Assembly (NCBI RefSeq): GCF_005222845.1
Contig: NZ_STFZ01000011.1
Location: forward strand, 213,996 to 277,995
DNA length: 64,000 nt
Origin: Rhizobium sp. FY34
Lineage (GTDB): Bacteria > Pseudomonadota > Alphaproteobacteria > Rhizobiales > Rhizobiaceae
Direction of reading: 5' to 3'
The notes below the pieces were generated by a model. It saw nothing but the letters and a program-made list of their open reading frames with translations. It did no database searches and was not told where the DNA came from. The position numbers were made by a program, and so were the translations under genes. This document shows, piece by piece, positions 43,400 to 52,205 of this stretch (positions are counted from its first letter, which is position 1; each line of letters opens with the position of its first letter).

Positions 43400-43728
43400 A
43401 TGAACCCTGTTCAGCTGAAACCATCCCCCAGTGCCGCAAGCCGCGTCGCGCCCCGCATCTATTATGTCCAGCCGCTCCTCCTGCGCAGGCCAGATGCCTG
43501 GAGCAATCTGTTTCAGCCTGCGGGGGATCTTGGCTTTGGCACGGTGATGACGGCGCCGCAGGGCAAGCGCGCCCGGTCCGCCAGCGTTTTCGTGACCGAC
43601 GATCCCGACCGGCTGGAAAAGCCTGCCTATGAAATCAGCCAGAGGCGCGCAATCACCCGAAATGGCTGCCCATTCCGCTCAATGGCTTTGCCGCCATCGT
43701 CGACAGGCTTGCGGAGAAGAGAGCATGA
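43400..43728 (+). pseudogene. deletion scar joining glgE 5' end to treS/maltokinase 3' end
   Basis: It starts with GAGGAG and ATG and reads like the N terminus of rhizobial GlgE (RIYYVQPLLLRRPDAW, then LGFGTVMTAP and FVTDDPDRL). It then changes to a maltokinase-type C terminus: EKPAYEI, a 1-nt frameshift near 43637, then [18 protein letters not shown] to a TGA at 43726. That TGA overlaps the glgB start as ATGA, as expected for the lost gene upstream of glgB. The likely history is one large deletion inside glgE-treS/mak. Family assignments are from memory of these termini. Confidence 0.65.
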
Positions 43729-45935
43729 ACATGGAACGATCCGAACTGCTGGCCGGCATCGACCCCACGGCCCTGACCAATCTGGTGGAGGGCCGGCATG
43801 GCGACCCCTTTGCCATCCTCGGGCCGCACCCGCTTCACGATGTGACTGTGGTGCGGGCATTCCTGCCCGGTGCACAAGGCGTAGAAATTCTATCAACCGG
43901 CAACGGTGCCGCGAGCGCCAAGATGCATGTGGTGCATGAGGCCGGCGTGTTTGCAGCCGCAGTTGACAGCGGCAAGCAGTATCGCCTGCGCATCACCTGG
44001 CCGGGCGACGAGCAAGAGACAGAAGATCCCTATTCCTTCGGCCTGCTGCTCGGGGATCTCGATCTGCATCTGATCGGTCAGGGAACCCATTACAATCTTG
44101 GCCGCACACTGGGTGCACAGGCCATGGACGTGGAAGGCGTCTCCGGCGTGCGCTTTGCCGTCTGGGCACCCAATGCCCGCCGCGTCTCCGTGGTTGGCGA
44201 TTTCAACGCATGGGATGGCAGGCGCCACCCGATGCGTCTTCGCCCGCAGGCGGGTGTCTGGGAGCTTTTCGTGCCCCGTCTTGGCCCCGGCGACCGCTAC
44301 AAATTCGAGATTGTCGATACAAGCGGCGCAGTGCTGGCCCAGAAGGCCGATCCGGTGGCGCGCGCCAGTGAAGCAGCACCGGCCACCGCCTCCATCGTTG
44401 CCTCCAGCCTGCCCTTTCGCTGGACGGATGACGCGTGGATGAAACAGGGCGCCGATGCCCGCTCCGGCGAGACGGCGATATCCGTCTATGAAGTGCATCC
44501 AGGTTCCTGGCTGCGGATTGCCGAGGAGGACAACCGCTCGCTCGGCTGGGTCGAACTCAGCCAGCGCCTGGTGCCCTATGTCGAAAAGCTTGGCTTTACC
44601 CATATCGAACTGATGCCGATCATGGAATATCCCTTCGGCGGCTCCTGGGGCTATCAGCCGCTCGGCCTGTTTGCACCCACCGGCCGCTACGGCACGCCGG
44701 AGGATTTTGCCCATTTCATCGACCGCTGCCACGCAGCCGGTATCGGCGTGATCCTCGACTGGGTGCCGGCGCATTTCCCAACCGATGTCTGGGGCCTTGC
44801 CCGCTTCGACGGGACAGCCCTGTACGAGCATGAAGATCCGCGCGAAGGCTTCCACAAGGACTGGAACACGCTGATCTACAATCTCGGCCGCAACGAGGTG
44901 AAGGGCTTCCTGATTGCCTCTGCGCTGGAATGGCTGGAGCATTTCCATATCGACGCGCTGCGCGTCGATGCGGTGGCCTCCATGCTCTACCGCGATTATT
45001 CCCGCAATGCCGGCGAATGGATCCCCAACAAGGATGGTGGGCGCGAAAACCTCGAATCGGTCGAGTTCTTCAAGCATTTAAACAGCATCATCCACCAGCG
45101 CTGCACCCATGCCTTTACCGTGGCCGAAGAATCGACCGCCTGGCCGGGCGTGACCGAAACGGTCGAAAACGGCGGCCTCGGCTTCGATTTCAAATGGAAC
45201 ATGGGCTGGATGAACGACACGCTGCACTACATGGAAGAAGAGCCGATCCACCGCAAATACCACCATGGCATGATGACCTTCGGCATGGTCTATGCCTATA
45301 CCGAGCGCTTCATGCTGACGCTGTCGCATGACGAAGTGGTGCATGGCAAAGGCTCTCTGGTTGGCAAAATGCCCGGCGATGACTGGCAGAAGCTTGCCAG
45401 CCTGCGTGCCTATTTCGGCTTCATGTGGGCCCATCCCGGCAAGAAGCTCATCTTCATGGGCGACGAGATCGGCCAGAAGAGCGAGTGGAACCACGATGGT
45501 TCGATCCACTGGCACCTGCTCGATCAGCCGGGCCATGCCGGCCTGCAACGTCTGGTCGGAGACCTCAACCGGCTCTATGCGGCCGAGCCTGCCCTCACCT
45601 ATGGCGATATCCATCCGGACGGCTTCGAATGGGTGATCGGCGACGACGCGGAAAATTCCGTCCTTGGCTTTCTGCGCAAGTCGGCGGATGGAGAAGGCCT
45701 CATTCTTGCCATCTCCAACATGACGCCACTGCCGCGCACCGGCTACCGTGCCGGGGTGCCACGCCACGGCCGCTGGACCGTGATCATGAATTCGGATGCC
45801 GCGGCCTATGGCGGCTCCAATCTCGGCAATGTGGAGGCCGCGAGCGAGCCGCAGACGTCCCATGGCCGGGACCACTCGATCGTGCTGACGCTGCCGCCAC
45901 TTTCGACGATCTACCTGAAATGGATGTCCGAGTAA
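43725..45935 (+). CDS. glgB: 1,4-alpha-glucan branching enzyme
   Basis: A GH13 branching enzyme of 736 residues that forms alpha-1,6 branches in glycogen. It has an N-terminal CBM48 region ([24 protein letters not shown]). The catalytic barrel is intact: DWVPAHF, then [14 protein letters not shown] with the nucleophile Asp, TVAEES with the acid Glu and [13 protein letters not shown] 43725 has GGAGAAGAG upstream and overlaps the stop of the scarred gene. GlgB remains intact although the two genes that normally precede it appear to be lost. Confidence 0.96.
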   Translation: MNMERSELLAGIDPTALTNLVEGRHGDPFAILGPHPLHDVTVVRAFLPGAQGVEILSTGNGAASAKMHVVHEAGVFAAAVDSGKQYRLRITWPGDEQETEDPYSFGLLLGDLDLHLIGQGTHYNLGRTLGAQAMDVEGVSGVRFAVWAPNARRVSVVGDFNAWDGRRHPMRLRPQAGVWELFVPRLGPGDRYKFEIVDTSGAVLAQKADPVARASEAAPATASIVASSLPFRWTDDAWMKQGADARSGETAISVYEVHPGSWLRIAEEDNRSLGWVELSQRLVPYVEKLGFTHIELMPIMEYPFGGSWGYQPLGLFAPTGRYGTPEDFAHFIDRCHAAGIGVILDWVPAHFPTDVWGLARFDGTALYEHEDPREGFHKDWNTLIYNLGRNEVKGFLIASALEWLEHFHIDALRVDAVASMLYRDYSRNAGEWIPNKDGGRENLESVEFFKHLNSIIHQRCTHAFTVAEESTAWPGVTETVENGGLGFDFKWNMGWMNDTLHYMEEEPIHRKYHHGMMTFGMVYAYTERFMLTLSHDEVVHGKGSLVGKMPGDDWQKLASLRAYFGFMWAHPGKKLIFMGDEIGQKSEWNHDGSIHWHLLDQPGHAGLQRLVGDLNRLYAAEPALTYGDIHPDGFEWVIGDDAENSVLGFLRKSADGEGLILAISNMTPLPRTGYRAGVPRHGRWTVIMNSDAAAYGGSNLGNVEAASEPQTSHGRDHSIVLTLPPLSTIYLKWMSE

Positions 45936-46168
45936 CAGCCAGCATCAGACGCCGAGCAACATTTCATTTACCAAACCCTGCGATTCACGGCCCGATTGCA
46001 GCCGCTCCGGCCTGCGCGTCTGCCTTTATAAGGCCAATCGAAAGCAATTGGTTGTTCAATGCTTTGGCAGAAGAACATCGTTAAAAAAATATGAGTCTGT
46101 ATCGCCCGCCGACACTTGATAGCCATCAAGCCTGCGCCTAAGAGCGCGTGCTCTGAAAGGGTCAGTAC

Positions 46169-46420
46169 ATGAATTTTGAGTCGCTATTGGAATGTCAGGA
46201 ACGCGGCGCGAAAGCGCGCATTCTCGGCTCGCCCATCACCGAAAACCCCTATGACTGTCCCGCCGGGCGTGGTCTGGACGAGGACACGCGCGCACAGTTG
46301 CAGGATGCCTGGACCTATGGCTGGACGATCGAGGACGCAATGCGCCAAAATGATACAGGCATTTACGCATTCTTAAGAGCGGAAACAGCTTTAGCGGCCG
46401 GAAACAACACGCACTCTTGA
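46169..46420 (+). CDS. small RMF/CrpP-like protein
   Basis: An 83-residue protein with a pattern shared by ribosome modulation factor and CrpP-type proteins: ERGAKARILG, then ENPY, and later DAWTYGWTIEDAM. This is the G-x-x-A-x-x-x-G...PY...W-x-x-GW layout. The similarity is short and could be structural only. RMF-type proteins hibernate ribosomes in stationary phase. AAAGGG precedes the ATG. It is monocistronic. Confidence 0.65.
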   Translation: MNFESLLECQERGAKARILGSPITENPYDCPAGRGLDEDTRAQLQDAWTYGWTIEDAMRQNDTGIYAFLRAETALAAGNNTHS

Positions 46421-46786
46421 GCCCTGACGAAGACGAAGGCTATCTGAACGCAGCTGGCATGATGCCGGTTAGGGGCTCGCGGACCCCCTACTCTCGTGAG
46501 AGTTGGTGAGCCCCGCCTTCAATTCCAGGCTGGCCGCGGAACAAGCTGCTATCGATCGCCCAGAAGTGGCGGCGCCCCAGAAGGCAATAGCCTTCCAGAC
46601 CAGGACAAGCTTCAAGCCCTCATCGAGGGCACCTTTCTCCATCATCCCAGACCCACCGCAGGCACACTGCCCCATTTCGGGACAGCTGCACCGCGGGCAA
46701 TCATAGCTCCGCATCTCCTGCATGCGCATCATAATGAGACGCATCCGCATGTCCTGCGTGCGCTCCTTCTAGGCCCTTCATGGCAA
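46421..46786. other. intergenic region with a branched inverted repeat
   Basis: No convincing gene. A structured stretch at 46472-46514 has an outer stem GGGGCTC/GAGCCCC and a perfect inner hairpin ACTCTC-GT-GAGAGT (46490-46503). It could be a terminator for the RMF/CrpP-like gene or part of a small RNA. A minus-strand frame (46469-46750) contains a Cys-rich start and a hydrophobic middle but no SD, and I do not call it. Confidence 0.4.
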
Positions 46787-46819
46787 AAGACCCCCGGCAC
46801 TCTCGCGCCAGGGGTCTTT
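46784..46819 (-). terminator. intrinsic terminator of tig
   Basis: AAAGACCCC (46786-46794) pairs with GGGGTCTTT (46811-46819), and on the minus strand the stem ends in TTTT. It starts 28 bp beyond the tig stop. Confidence 0.85.
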
Positions 46820-46846
46820 GTCATCTTGCAGCAGAAGATAGAATGC

Positions 46847-48328
46847 TTATTCAGCGTCGCCTTCGGCGGCCTTCTTCTTCGGTGCAGCCTTCTTCTTCGG
46901 TGCTGCGGCTTCTTCGCCTTCAGCAGCCTCAGCGGCCTTTTTCTTGCCAGCCGACTTCTTCTTGTCAGCCTTTTCAGCGTCTTCCGAGCCGTCTTCGTCG
47001 TCAGCCAGCAGTTCTTCCTTCGTCACGGTCTTGTCCGTCACGTCGATCTGCGTCAGCAGCTGGTCCACGACCTTCTCTTCGAAGATCGGGGCGCGAAGCG
47101 AAGCGGAAGCGCCGGGCGTGTTGCGGAAGAAATCAAGGATTTCCTTCTGCTGGCCGGGGAACTGTTGCAACTGGGCATACAGAGCGCGCTGCATTTCTTC
47201 TTCGGTCACTTCGACGCCGGCCTTTTCGCCGATTTCGGAGAGAACCAGGCCGAGGCGGACGCGACGTTCGGCAAGCTTGCGATATTCGTCGCGTGCTTCT
47301 TCTTCGGTCGTGTCTTCGTCAGCAAAGGTCTTGCCCGACTGCTGCAGGTCGGTGTTGATCTGGCGCCAGATATTGTCGAATTCGGCGTTGACCAGGCCTT
47401 CCGGCGTGTCGAACTTGTACATGGCGTCCAGCTGGTCGAGGATCTGGCGCTTCAGCTTCTGGCGCGTCACGTTGCCATACTGGCCTTCGATCTGGCCGCG
47501 AACGATTTCCTTCAGCTTCTCGAGCGATTCGAGGCCAAGCTTTTCAGCCAGCGCATCGTTCAGCTCTGTCACGGCAGGCGCTGCGACTTCCTTGACGGTG
47601 ATGTCGAATGTGGCTTCCTTGCCGGCCAGGTTTGCAGCCGGGTATTCCGACGGGAAGGTGACCGAGATGACCTTCTCTTCGCCAGCCTTCAGGCCGGTCA
47701 GCTGGTCTTCAAAGCCCGGAATGAAGCGGTTGGAACCGATGACCAGTTCTGCATCTTCTGCAGCGCCGCCATCGAAGGCAACGCCATCGACCTTGCCGAG
47801 ATAGTTCATGGTGACGCGATCGCCCGATTCGGCGGCGCCGTCCTTGGCTTCAAACGTGCGGGCGCTTTCGGCGATCTTGAGGATCTGCTCGTTGACTTCG
47901 TCTTCCGGTACGTCAACGACTTCCCGCACGACCTTGATGCCGTCCGTCGGCAGCAATTCGATGGCCGGGATAACTTCATAGGCGACGGAGAATTCGAAAT
48001 CGATCTCTGCATTGAGGATCTTTTCGGCTTCAGCTTCGTCTTCGGTCATCTTGATGGCCGGCTGGGTTGCCGACTTCTCGCCGCGCTCCGACAGGATCGC
48101 AGCAGGACGGTCACGAACGATCTCGTTGACGAGTTCCGCCATGATCGACTTGCCATACATCTTCTTCAGATGCGCAAAAGGCACCTTGCCAGGACGGAAA
48201 CCATTGATGCGCACCTTGTCCTTGGCATCGGCCAGGCGCTCGTTCATGCGCTGTTCCATATCCTTGGCCGGGATAACGACCTTGATTTCGCGCTTCAGCC
48301 CTTCAGCGAGCGTTTCGATAACCTGCAT
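46847..48328 (-). CDS. tig: trigger factor
   Basis: A ribosome-bound chaperone and peptidyl-prolyl isomerase of 493 residues. The ribosome-binding loop is [13 protein letters not shown] (GFRxGKxP), the FKBP domain contains [14 protein letters not shown], and the helical C-terminal arms follow. ATG 48328 gives the family start [10 protein letters not shown] and proper SD spacing (AAGG); ATG 48334 is too close to the SD. The last 45 residues are a Lys/Ala/Glu tail with repeated KKKAA units, absent from E. coli Tig. Confidence 0.97.
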   Translation of the reverse strand: MQVIETLAEGLKREIKVVIPAKDMEQRMNERLADAKDKVRINGFRPGKVPFAHLKKMYGKSIMAELVNEIVRDRPAAILSERGEKSATQPAIKMTEDEAEAEKILNAEIDFEFSVAYEVIPAIELLPTDGIKVVREVVDVPEDEVNEQILKIAESARTFEAKDGAAESGDRVTMNYLGKVDGVAFDGGAAEDAELVIGSNRFIPGFEDQLTGLKAGEEKVISVTFPSEYPAANLAGKEATFDITVKEVAAPAVTELNDALAEKLGLESLEKLKEIVRGQIEGQYGNVTRQKLKRQILDQLDAMYKFDTPEGLVNAEFDNIWRQINTDLQQSGKTFADEDTTEEEARDEYRKLAERRVRLGLVLSEIGEKAGVEVTEEEMQRALYAQLQQFPGQQKEILDFFRNTPGASASLRAPIFEEKVVDQLLTQIDVTDKTVTKEELLADDEDGSEDAEKADKKKSAGKKKAAEAAEGEEAAAPKKKAAPKKKAAEGDAE

Positions 48329-48490
48329 TGTCATACCTTCATATCATGCGGCGGTGCTCAGACAGCCGTGGTTTCTGTGAGCACGACGCCGGAACTTGTT
48401 GCCGGTCGTTGCCTCGATGCAATCTCGTTTGCGCTGGGGTCTCATGCGGCCGCCAACCGTTACCGGCCTTCGCCAACAGACTCCGCGAAC

Positions 48491-48575
<85 letters not shown>

Positions 48576-48830
48576 GCCCCAAAACCGCGTAGAAAATCCT
48601 CTCGCAGAGGCCTTCCGGAGCGCGCGTCTCTATAACAACCGTTTTTTCCCCACGCAAAGGAAAAATGACAGAATGCTCGGCATTGGCCCTGCTTCTTTCA
48701 AACAGATCGGTACAATGCCTGCGGCGGCGGCGGCGCATTATTCACGGTTTACTAATAAAAGGCCGTTAGAATGTTTGAATAGAGCCGGAAAGCCATGCGC
48801 GAGACGAATGGCTTGCATGCTGATATTGCA

Positions 48831-48859
48831 CTGCACAAATCCGGCAGATTGCGTATAGT
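48831..48859 (+). promoter_or_regulatory. candidate promoter of the alpha-r14-like sRNA
   Basis: CTGCAC (48831-48836) and TATAGT (48854-48859) are 17 bp apart. A start near 48866 would include the first small hairpin of the RNA. Confidence 0.45.
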
Positions 48860-48865
48860 CAAATC

Positions 48866-49017
48866 AGGAGAGCACGAAATGCTCTCATCTCAATTCGGAG
48901 ATCGCACTCCTCCTCCCAGCGATCACCGATGGACCGGCGGATCTCCTCCTCCCAAATGTCGCCGGTCGAGACCCATGACGCCCACCGGACCTCCTCCCCC
49001 GGTGGGCGTTGTCTTTT
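48866..49017 (+). ncRNA. alpha-r14/NfeR1-like trans-acting sRNA
   Basis: Three successive hairpins each expose CTCCTCCC in the loop. SL1 has arms GATCGC/GCGATC (48900-48924), SL2 GACCGGCG/CGCCGGTC (48932-48967), and SL3 CGCCCACCGG/CCGGTGGGCG (48979-49008), the last followed by TTGTCTTTT as terminator. An extra 5' hairpin GAGAGCA/TGCTCTC spans 48868-48886. Three anti-Shine-Dalgarno loops are the hallmark of the rhizobial alpha-r14 sRNA family, whose members down-regulate many transporter mRNAs. The 5' end is inferred from the promoter. Confidence 0.85.
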
Positions 49018-49174
49018 CCAAACTCCCCCAGACCTCAACATTCGCGCGCCGCACCGCCAAAGGTGCACGTTTGACCAATCCGCTCATTTATTAAACATTC
49101 GTTACGGCTTCCCAGGTGAGCAATGCGCCCATCGCATGGGTGACATACCTAACGGGCGCTGTTCATCGGTGCAG

Positions 49175-49190
49175 TGCAGCATATACTGCA
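49175..49190. promoter_or_regulatory. TGCAG/CTGCA palindrome upstream of DUF1127 gene 1
   Basis: TGCAGCATATACTGCA lies 60 bp before the first DUF1127 gene. A near copy (GCAGCATACTGC, 49529-49540) lies upstream of the second, suggesting a shared operator or core promoter element. Confidence 0.35.
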
Positions 49191-49249
49191 TTCAATCGAT
49201 TGAGAGACGAACCGCACGGTCGTCGGCCACACCCAAAAGGATGAAGACC

Positions 49250-49396
49250 ATGAACATCGCACGCTCGCTCACCAACTGGCGCAAGTATCGTCAGACGATT
49301 ACCGAACTTGGCCGCATGTCGGACCGCGAACTGAATGACCTCGGCATCGGCCGCTCGGATATCCGTCGCGTCGCTCGCAACGCCCTCGGCATCTGA
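49250..49396 (+). CDS. DUF1127 small basic protein
   Basis: A 48-residue protein with the DUF1127 pattern WRKYRQTITELGRMSDRELND around LGIGRSDIRRVA. AAGGATGAAG precedes ATG 49250; an ATG nine bases earlier is also in frame. Short DUF1127 proteins in Agrobacterium and Rhodobacter bind RNA or modulate RNA decay and stress responses. It is followed by a strong terminator, so it is expressed as a very short mRNA. Confidence 0.9.
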   Translation: MNIARSLTNWRKYRQTITELGRMSDRELNDLGIGRSDIRRVARNALGI

Positions 49397-49432
49397 TTTA
49401 GACAGATCACGCGGCTCCCAGAGCCCCGTCGC

Positions 49433-49467
49433 AAAACGCCTCCCAACTCGGGGGGCGTTTTTTTGTG
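49433..49467 (+). terminator. terminator of DUF1127 gene 1
   Basis: AAAACGCCTCCC pairs with GGGGGGCGTTTT around AACTC and runs into a tract of seven T. Confidence 0.88.
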
Positions 49468-49664
49468 CTTTCCGTCAGGTTGCCCCCTGAATACGGCGCC
49501 TAAATTTTATCGTTAGGCGCTTATTTCGGCAGCATACTGCACAAACGCATAGCAGTCGCCGAGTTTTTGCACTGCAGAACCTTATTATGCAGGTGTATAA
49601 GGTGCTCATCGCAAACGACGGAGGTCGTCGGGAGCGCACAAAGATGAACCTTGAGGAAAACCCC

Positions 49665-49808
49665 ATGAACCCGATTCGCCTCGCAAAGAGCTGGATCAGC
49701 TACCGCCGTACGATGAACGAACTTGGCAGCCTGTCGAACCAGACGCTGAGCGACATCGGCCTGACCCGCTACGACATCCGCACGATCGCATCGCGTTCGT
49801 TCCGCTAA
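49665..49808 (+). CDS. DUF1127 small basic protein, second copy
   Basis: A 47-residue paralogue of the previous DUF1127 protein (WISYRRTMNELGSLSNQTLS, then DIGLTRYDIRTIA). GAGGAAAA lies before ATG 49665. It has its own promoter region and terminator rather than sharing an operon. Two separate but similar units suggest differential expression of the pair, perhaps with a shared regulator, since both have similar palindromes upstream. Confidence 0.9.
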   Translation: MNPIRLAKSWISYRRTMNELGSLSNQTLSDIGLTRYDIRTIASRSFR

Positions 49809-49879
49809 GTCGTCACAAGGGCCGCGGAGGCTAGACCCTACGGTTTAAGCCGGCACCGCGCCAAAAAAACAGTTTGCAT

Positions 49880-49909
49880 GGCCCCCAAGCCTCGCTCGGG
49901 GGCTTTTTG
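49880..49909 (+). terminator. terminator of DUF1127 gene 2
   Basis: GCCCCC (49881-49886) pairs with GGGGGC, followed by TTTTT. Confidence 0.85.
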
Positions 49910-49940
49910 CTGTCTGCTGTTTTCCGCAAATGGCAGGCAA

Positions 49941-49968
49941 CAAAAAACCCGCCGGGTTGCGGCGGGTT
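49941..49968 (-). terminator. terminator of the 75-aa exported protein gene
   Basis: AACCCGCC pairs with GGCGGGTT and on the minus strand runs into TTTTTTG, 29 bp after the stop. Confidence 0.82.
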
Positions 49969-49996
49969 CGTCCAGTCGCGATATTCAATTTACCGG

Positions 49997-50224
49997 TTAC
50001 TGTCCGGCGACCGCGTTTCGGCTGACCAGGGTCAGCGTATGATCGGGCGTCACCCGGTAGGTATCGCTGAAACGCTGGCCATTCGCTTCGGTGAGCTGCG
50101 TCACCGTGCTGCCAACCGAATTGATGCTGAGGCGGCCTTCACTGGCGTGATGAAGCTCCTCGGCAAAGGCAAGCGTGCTGGCACCCAGGAGAGCTGCGGT
50201 GCAGGCGATGAGAATTGTCTTCAT
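49997..50224 (-). CDS. small exported protein of unknown function
   Basis: A 75-residue protein from ATG 50224 (AAAAGGA upstream). The signal peptide covers about residues 1-21 (cleavage near AFA-EEL). The mature part of about 54 residues (EGRLSINSVGSTVTQL, FSDTYRVTPDHTLTLV) has no cysteines and is likely beta-rich. I do not recognise the family. It is monocistronic with its own terminator. Confidence 0.75.
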   Translation of the reverse strand: MKTILIACTAALLGASTLAFAEELHHASEGRLSINSVGSTVTQLTEANGQRFSDTYRVTPDHTLTLVSRNAVAGQ

Positions 50225-50496
50225 GGCTTTTATCCTTTTCGCGCAGCGTTCCGGCGGATTGAGCCTGTCGGCCCCGTCTGAACGCGATCCACGTCTGTTC
50301 GCTGACGCAGGATCAAATTGGGCAGCGATTGTGGCGACAACAATGCCAAATGGGACATGCCCAGCCGATTTGCGGTCCATGCTCTGCGCAGGCCATGGCA
50401 CGAAGAAAATTTACGAATACAGATCAGATACTTAAGTTCAGAACGTGCGGGTATCACGGATTGTCCCGCACGCTCACAAGTCGTTGATTAAACATG

Positions 50497-51438
50497 TCAG
50501 CGACCGATGAAGGGATCGCTTGCCGCTGCATGCATGGCGGCGAGATATTCGGCCTGCAAGCGGTCGCACAGTTCTGCCGCAGACGGAATGTCATCGATGG
50601 CAGACACGCCCTGCCCGGCCGACCAGACATTTTTCCAGGCCTTGGCCTCACTCGCCATATCCATAGGCCCATGCGAGACGAGGTTGGCGGGATCAAGCCC
50701 GGCCGCCACGATGCTCTGGCGCAGGAAATTGGCATTCACGCCGGATACGGCATCCGTATAGATAATGTCGCCGGCCCTCGCCTCCATCGTCATACGCTTC
50801 TGGTCTTCGCCCACCATGGATTCCCTGGTCACGAGAAAGCGCGTGCCGAGATAGGCAAGATCGGCGCCCATCAGACGTGCCGCTGCGATCTGCGCGCCGG
50901 TGCTGATGGCGCCGGAGAGAAGGATCGTGCCAGAAAAGAAGGAGCGCACTTCCGGGATGAGCGCAAACGGGCTGATCGTGCCGGCATGGCCGCCGGCGCC
51001 CGCACAGACGGCGATAATGCCATCGACACCGGCTTCCGCCGCTTTTTCCGCATGCCTGCGGCTGATGATGTCGTGAAACACCAGTCCGCCATAGGAATGT
51101 ACGGCTTTCACCACGTCCGGCACGGCCCCAAGCGAGGTGATGACGAGCGGCACCTTGTTGTCCACGACCGCGCGCAGATCGGCTTCCAGGCGCGGATTGG
51201 AGCGATGCACGATCAGATTGACACCAAACGGGGCAGCGTTCGGAAAAGGGCTCAAACGCTGGCGGATCTCGGCCAGCCAGTCGACAAAGCCCTGCGTCGT
51301 GCGCTGGTTGAGCGCCGGAAAGGTGCCGACGATACCCGAGCGGCAGGTTTCCACCACAAGATCCGGGCCGGATGCCAAAAACATCGGCGCAGCAACAGCC
51401 GGCAGAACAAGGTTCTTGAATTGTGATGGTATCGGCAT
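50497..51438 (-). CDS. nitronate monooxygenase-like flavoprotein
   Basis: An NPD/FabK-type FMN enzyme of 313 residues from ATG 51438 (GGGAGGATCC upstream). Features are PAVAAPMFLASGPDLV at the N terminus, CAGAGGHAGTISPFAL for phosphate and FMN binding, and GADLAYLGTRFLVTRES. Family members oxidise nitronates or reduce quinones; which applies here cannot be told. The catalytic His within GAGGHAG is present. It is alone on the strand. Confidence 0.87.
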   Translation of the reverse strand: MPIPSQFKNLVLPAVAAPMFLASGPDLVVETCRSGIVGTFPALNQRTTQGFVDWLAEIRQRLSPFPNAAPFGVNLIVHRSNPRLEADLRAVVDNKVPLVITSLGAVPDVVKAVHSYGGLVFHDIISRRHAEKAAEAGVDGIIAVCAGAGGHAGTISPFALIPEVRSFFSGTILLSGAISTGAQIAAARLMGADLAYLGTRFLVTRESMVGEDQKRMTMEARAGDIIYTDAVSGVNANFLRQSIVAAGLDPANLVSHGPMDMASEAKAWKNVWSAGQGVSAIDDIPSAAELCDRLQAEYLAAMHAAASDPFIGR

Positions 51439-51553
51439 GGATCCTCCCCAGGACAGAATGAGCGCAGAACGATGCGTGAATGACGGCGCATCCATGCCAC
51501 AGATATAAAGTGCCGTTTACGTAAAGGGAAGATAGCAGTTCGCCACCCGAATC

Positions 51554-51581
51554 AAAAAGGCGCAGCCTTGCAGCCGCGCCT
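51554..51581 (-). terminator. terminator of the 72-aa protein gene
   Basis: AGGCGC pairs with GCGCCT around an imperfect loop and on the minus strand is followed by TTTTT. Confidence 0.7.
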
Positions 51582-51605
51582 CCTGATTCTTTCCGCAACG
51601 CAGGT

Positions 51606-51824
51606 TCAGCGACCGCGGGCCGCCGCCACCATGTCGCGCAACTGGTCTTCGCCTCGCACACCCTGCCGATAGAGTTCGATGGTGATCGCCGCCAGGCGAT
51701 TGGTCTCTTCCTGGTCATCATTCGGGCAGATTTCCGCCCTGAGCCTTTCGAAAACCTGCTGGCACTTGGCCAGATCCTCAGAGTTCAGCGGCTCGTCGCT
51801 CGGCCGTTTCTCGCTCCTGATCAT
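51606..51824 (-). CDS. 72-aa soluble protein of unknown function
   Basis: A small acidic/helical protein with the pattern LNSEDLAKCQQVFERL, then NRLAAITIELYRQG and DQLRDMVAAARGR. There is no signal or membrane segment. This style, ending in a helical repeat about Gly-x-x-x-x-x-Gln-Leu, occurs in small rhizobial proteins without assigned function. A perfect palindrome GAATCGG/CCGATTC at 51849-51869 lies just upstream and may control it. Confidence 0.7.
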   Translation of the reverse strand: MIRSEKRPSDEPLNSEDLAKCQQVFERLRAEICPNDDQEETNRLAAITIELYRQGVRGEDQLRDMVAAARGR

Positions 51825-51848
51825 GGGTACTCCTGGTCATTCTATGCT

Positions 51849-51869
51849 GAATCGGCACATGTCCGATTC
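51849..51869. promoter_or_regulatory. GAATCGG-N7-CCGATTC palindrome
   Basis: A perfect 7-bp inverted repeat lies 25 bp upstream of the 72-aa protein gene. It is positioned as an operator or leader hairpin. I do not recognise a matching regulator. Confidence 0.4.
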
Positions 51870-52205
51870 GAAGTCACTATGGGCCTCAGCAACATGGCGA
51901 CACTCTGATGGGGATGAGGAAAGGTCTGCCGGGCGTTTCAGCCTGCGGCAGGAAGGGATGGCCCGGCTCTTTCCAATCTCATGGGGAAGCGCGCCTTGAA
52001 ACGGTCAAGGCAAGGGCATTCGAGCGTAAATCGCTGGCGTGGCACAGGAGTGCCAAGTCTCATACGGCCTTGTCCGTGAGATTCCGTATCCGATCGGGTA
52101 TGCATGTCCTCCCGCTCCCATTCGGCCCCTATAACGGCAGGAAAGCCAAAAGGTTCCCGACAGGCGTCACCTATCTGCAAAATTCGGTGGCGGCTGGAAT
52201 CAGGA
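51870..52205. other. intergenic, no gene recognised
   Basis: Only weak, unconvincing frames are present. A small TGGCAC-AGGAG-TGCCA hairpin lies near 52038-52054. I see no terminator for the PhzF-family gene that ends at 52206. Confidence 0.45.

Noticed and set aside
46469..46750. Minus-strand frame with a Cys-rich start (YDCPRCSCPEMGQCACG)
   Set aside because: No SD, a Met-rich arbitrary start, and overlap with a structured inverted repeat. The Cys cluster may be chance.
49809..49996. Possible CRISPR-like or tandem repeats near the DUF1127 genes
   Set aside because: The repeated GC blocks are two ordinary terminator hairpins facing opposite genes. No regular repeat-spacer pattern exists anywhere in the window.
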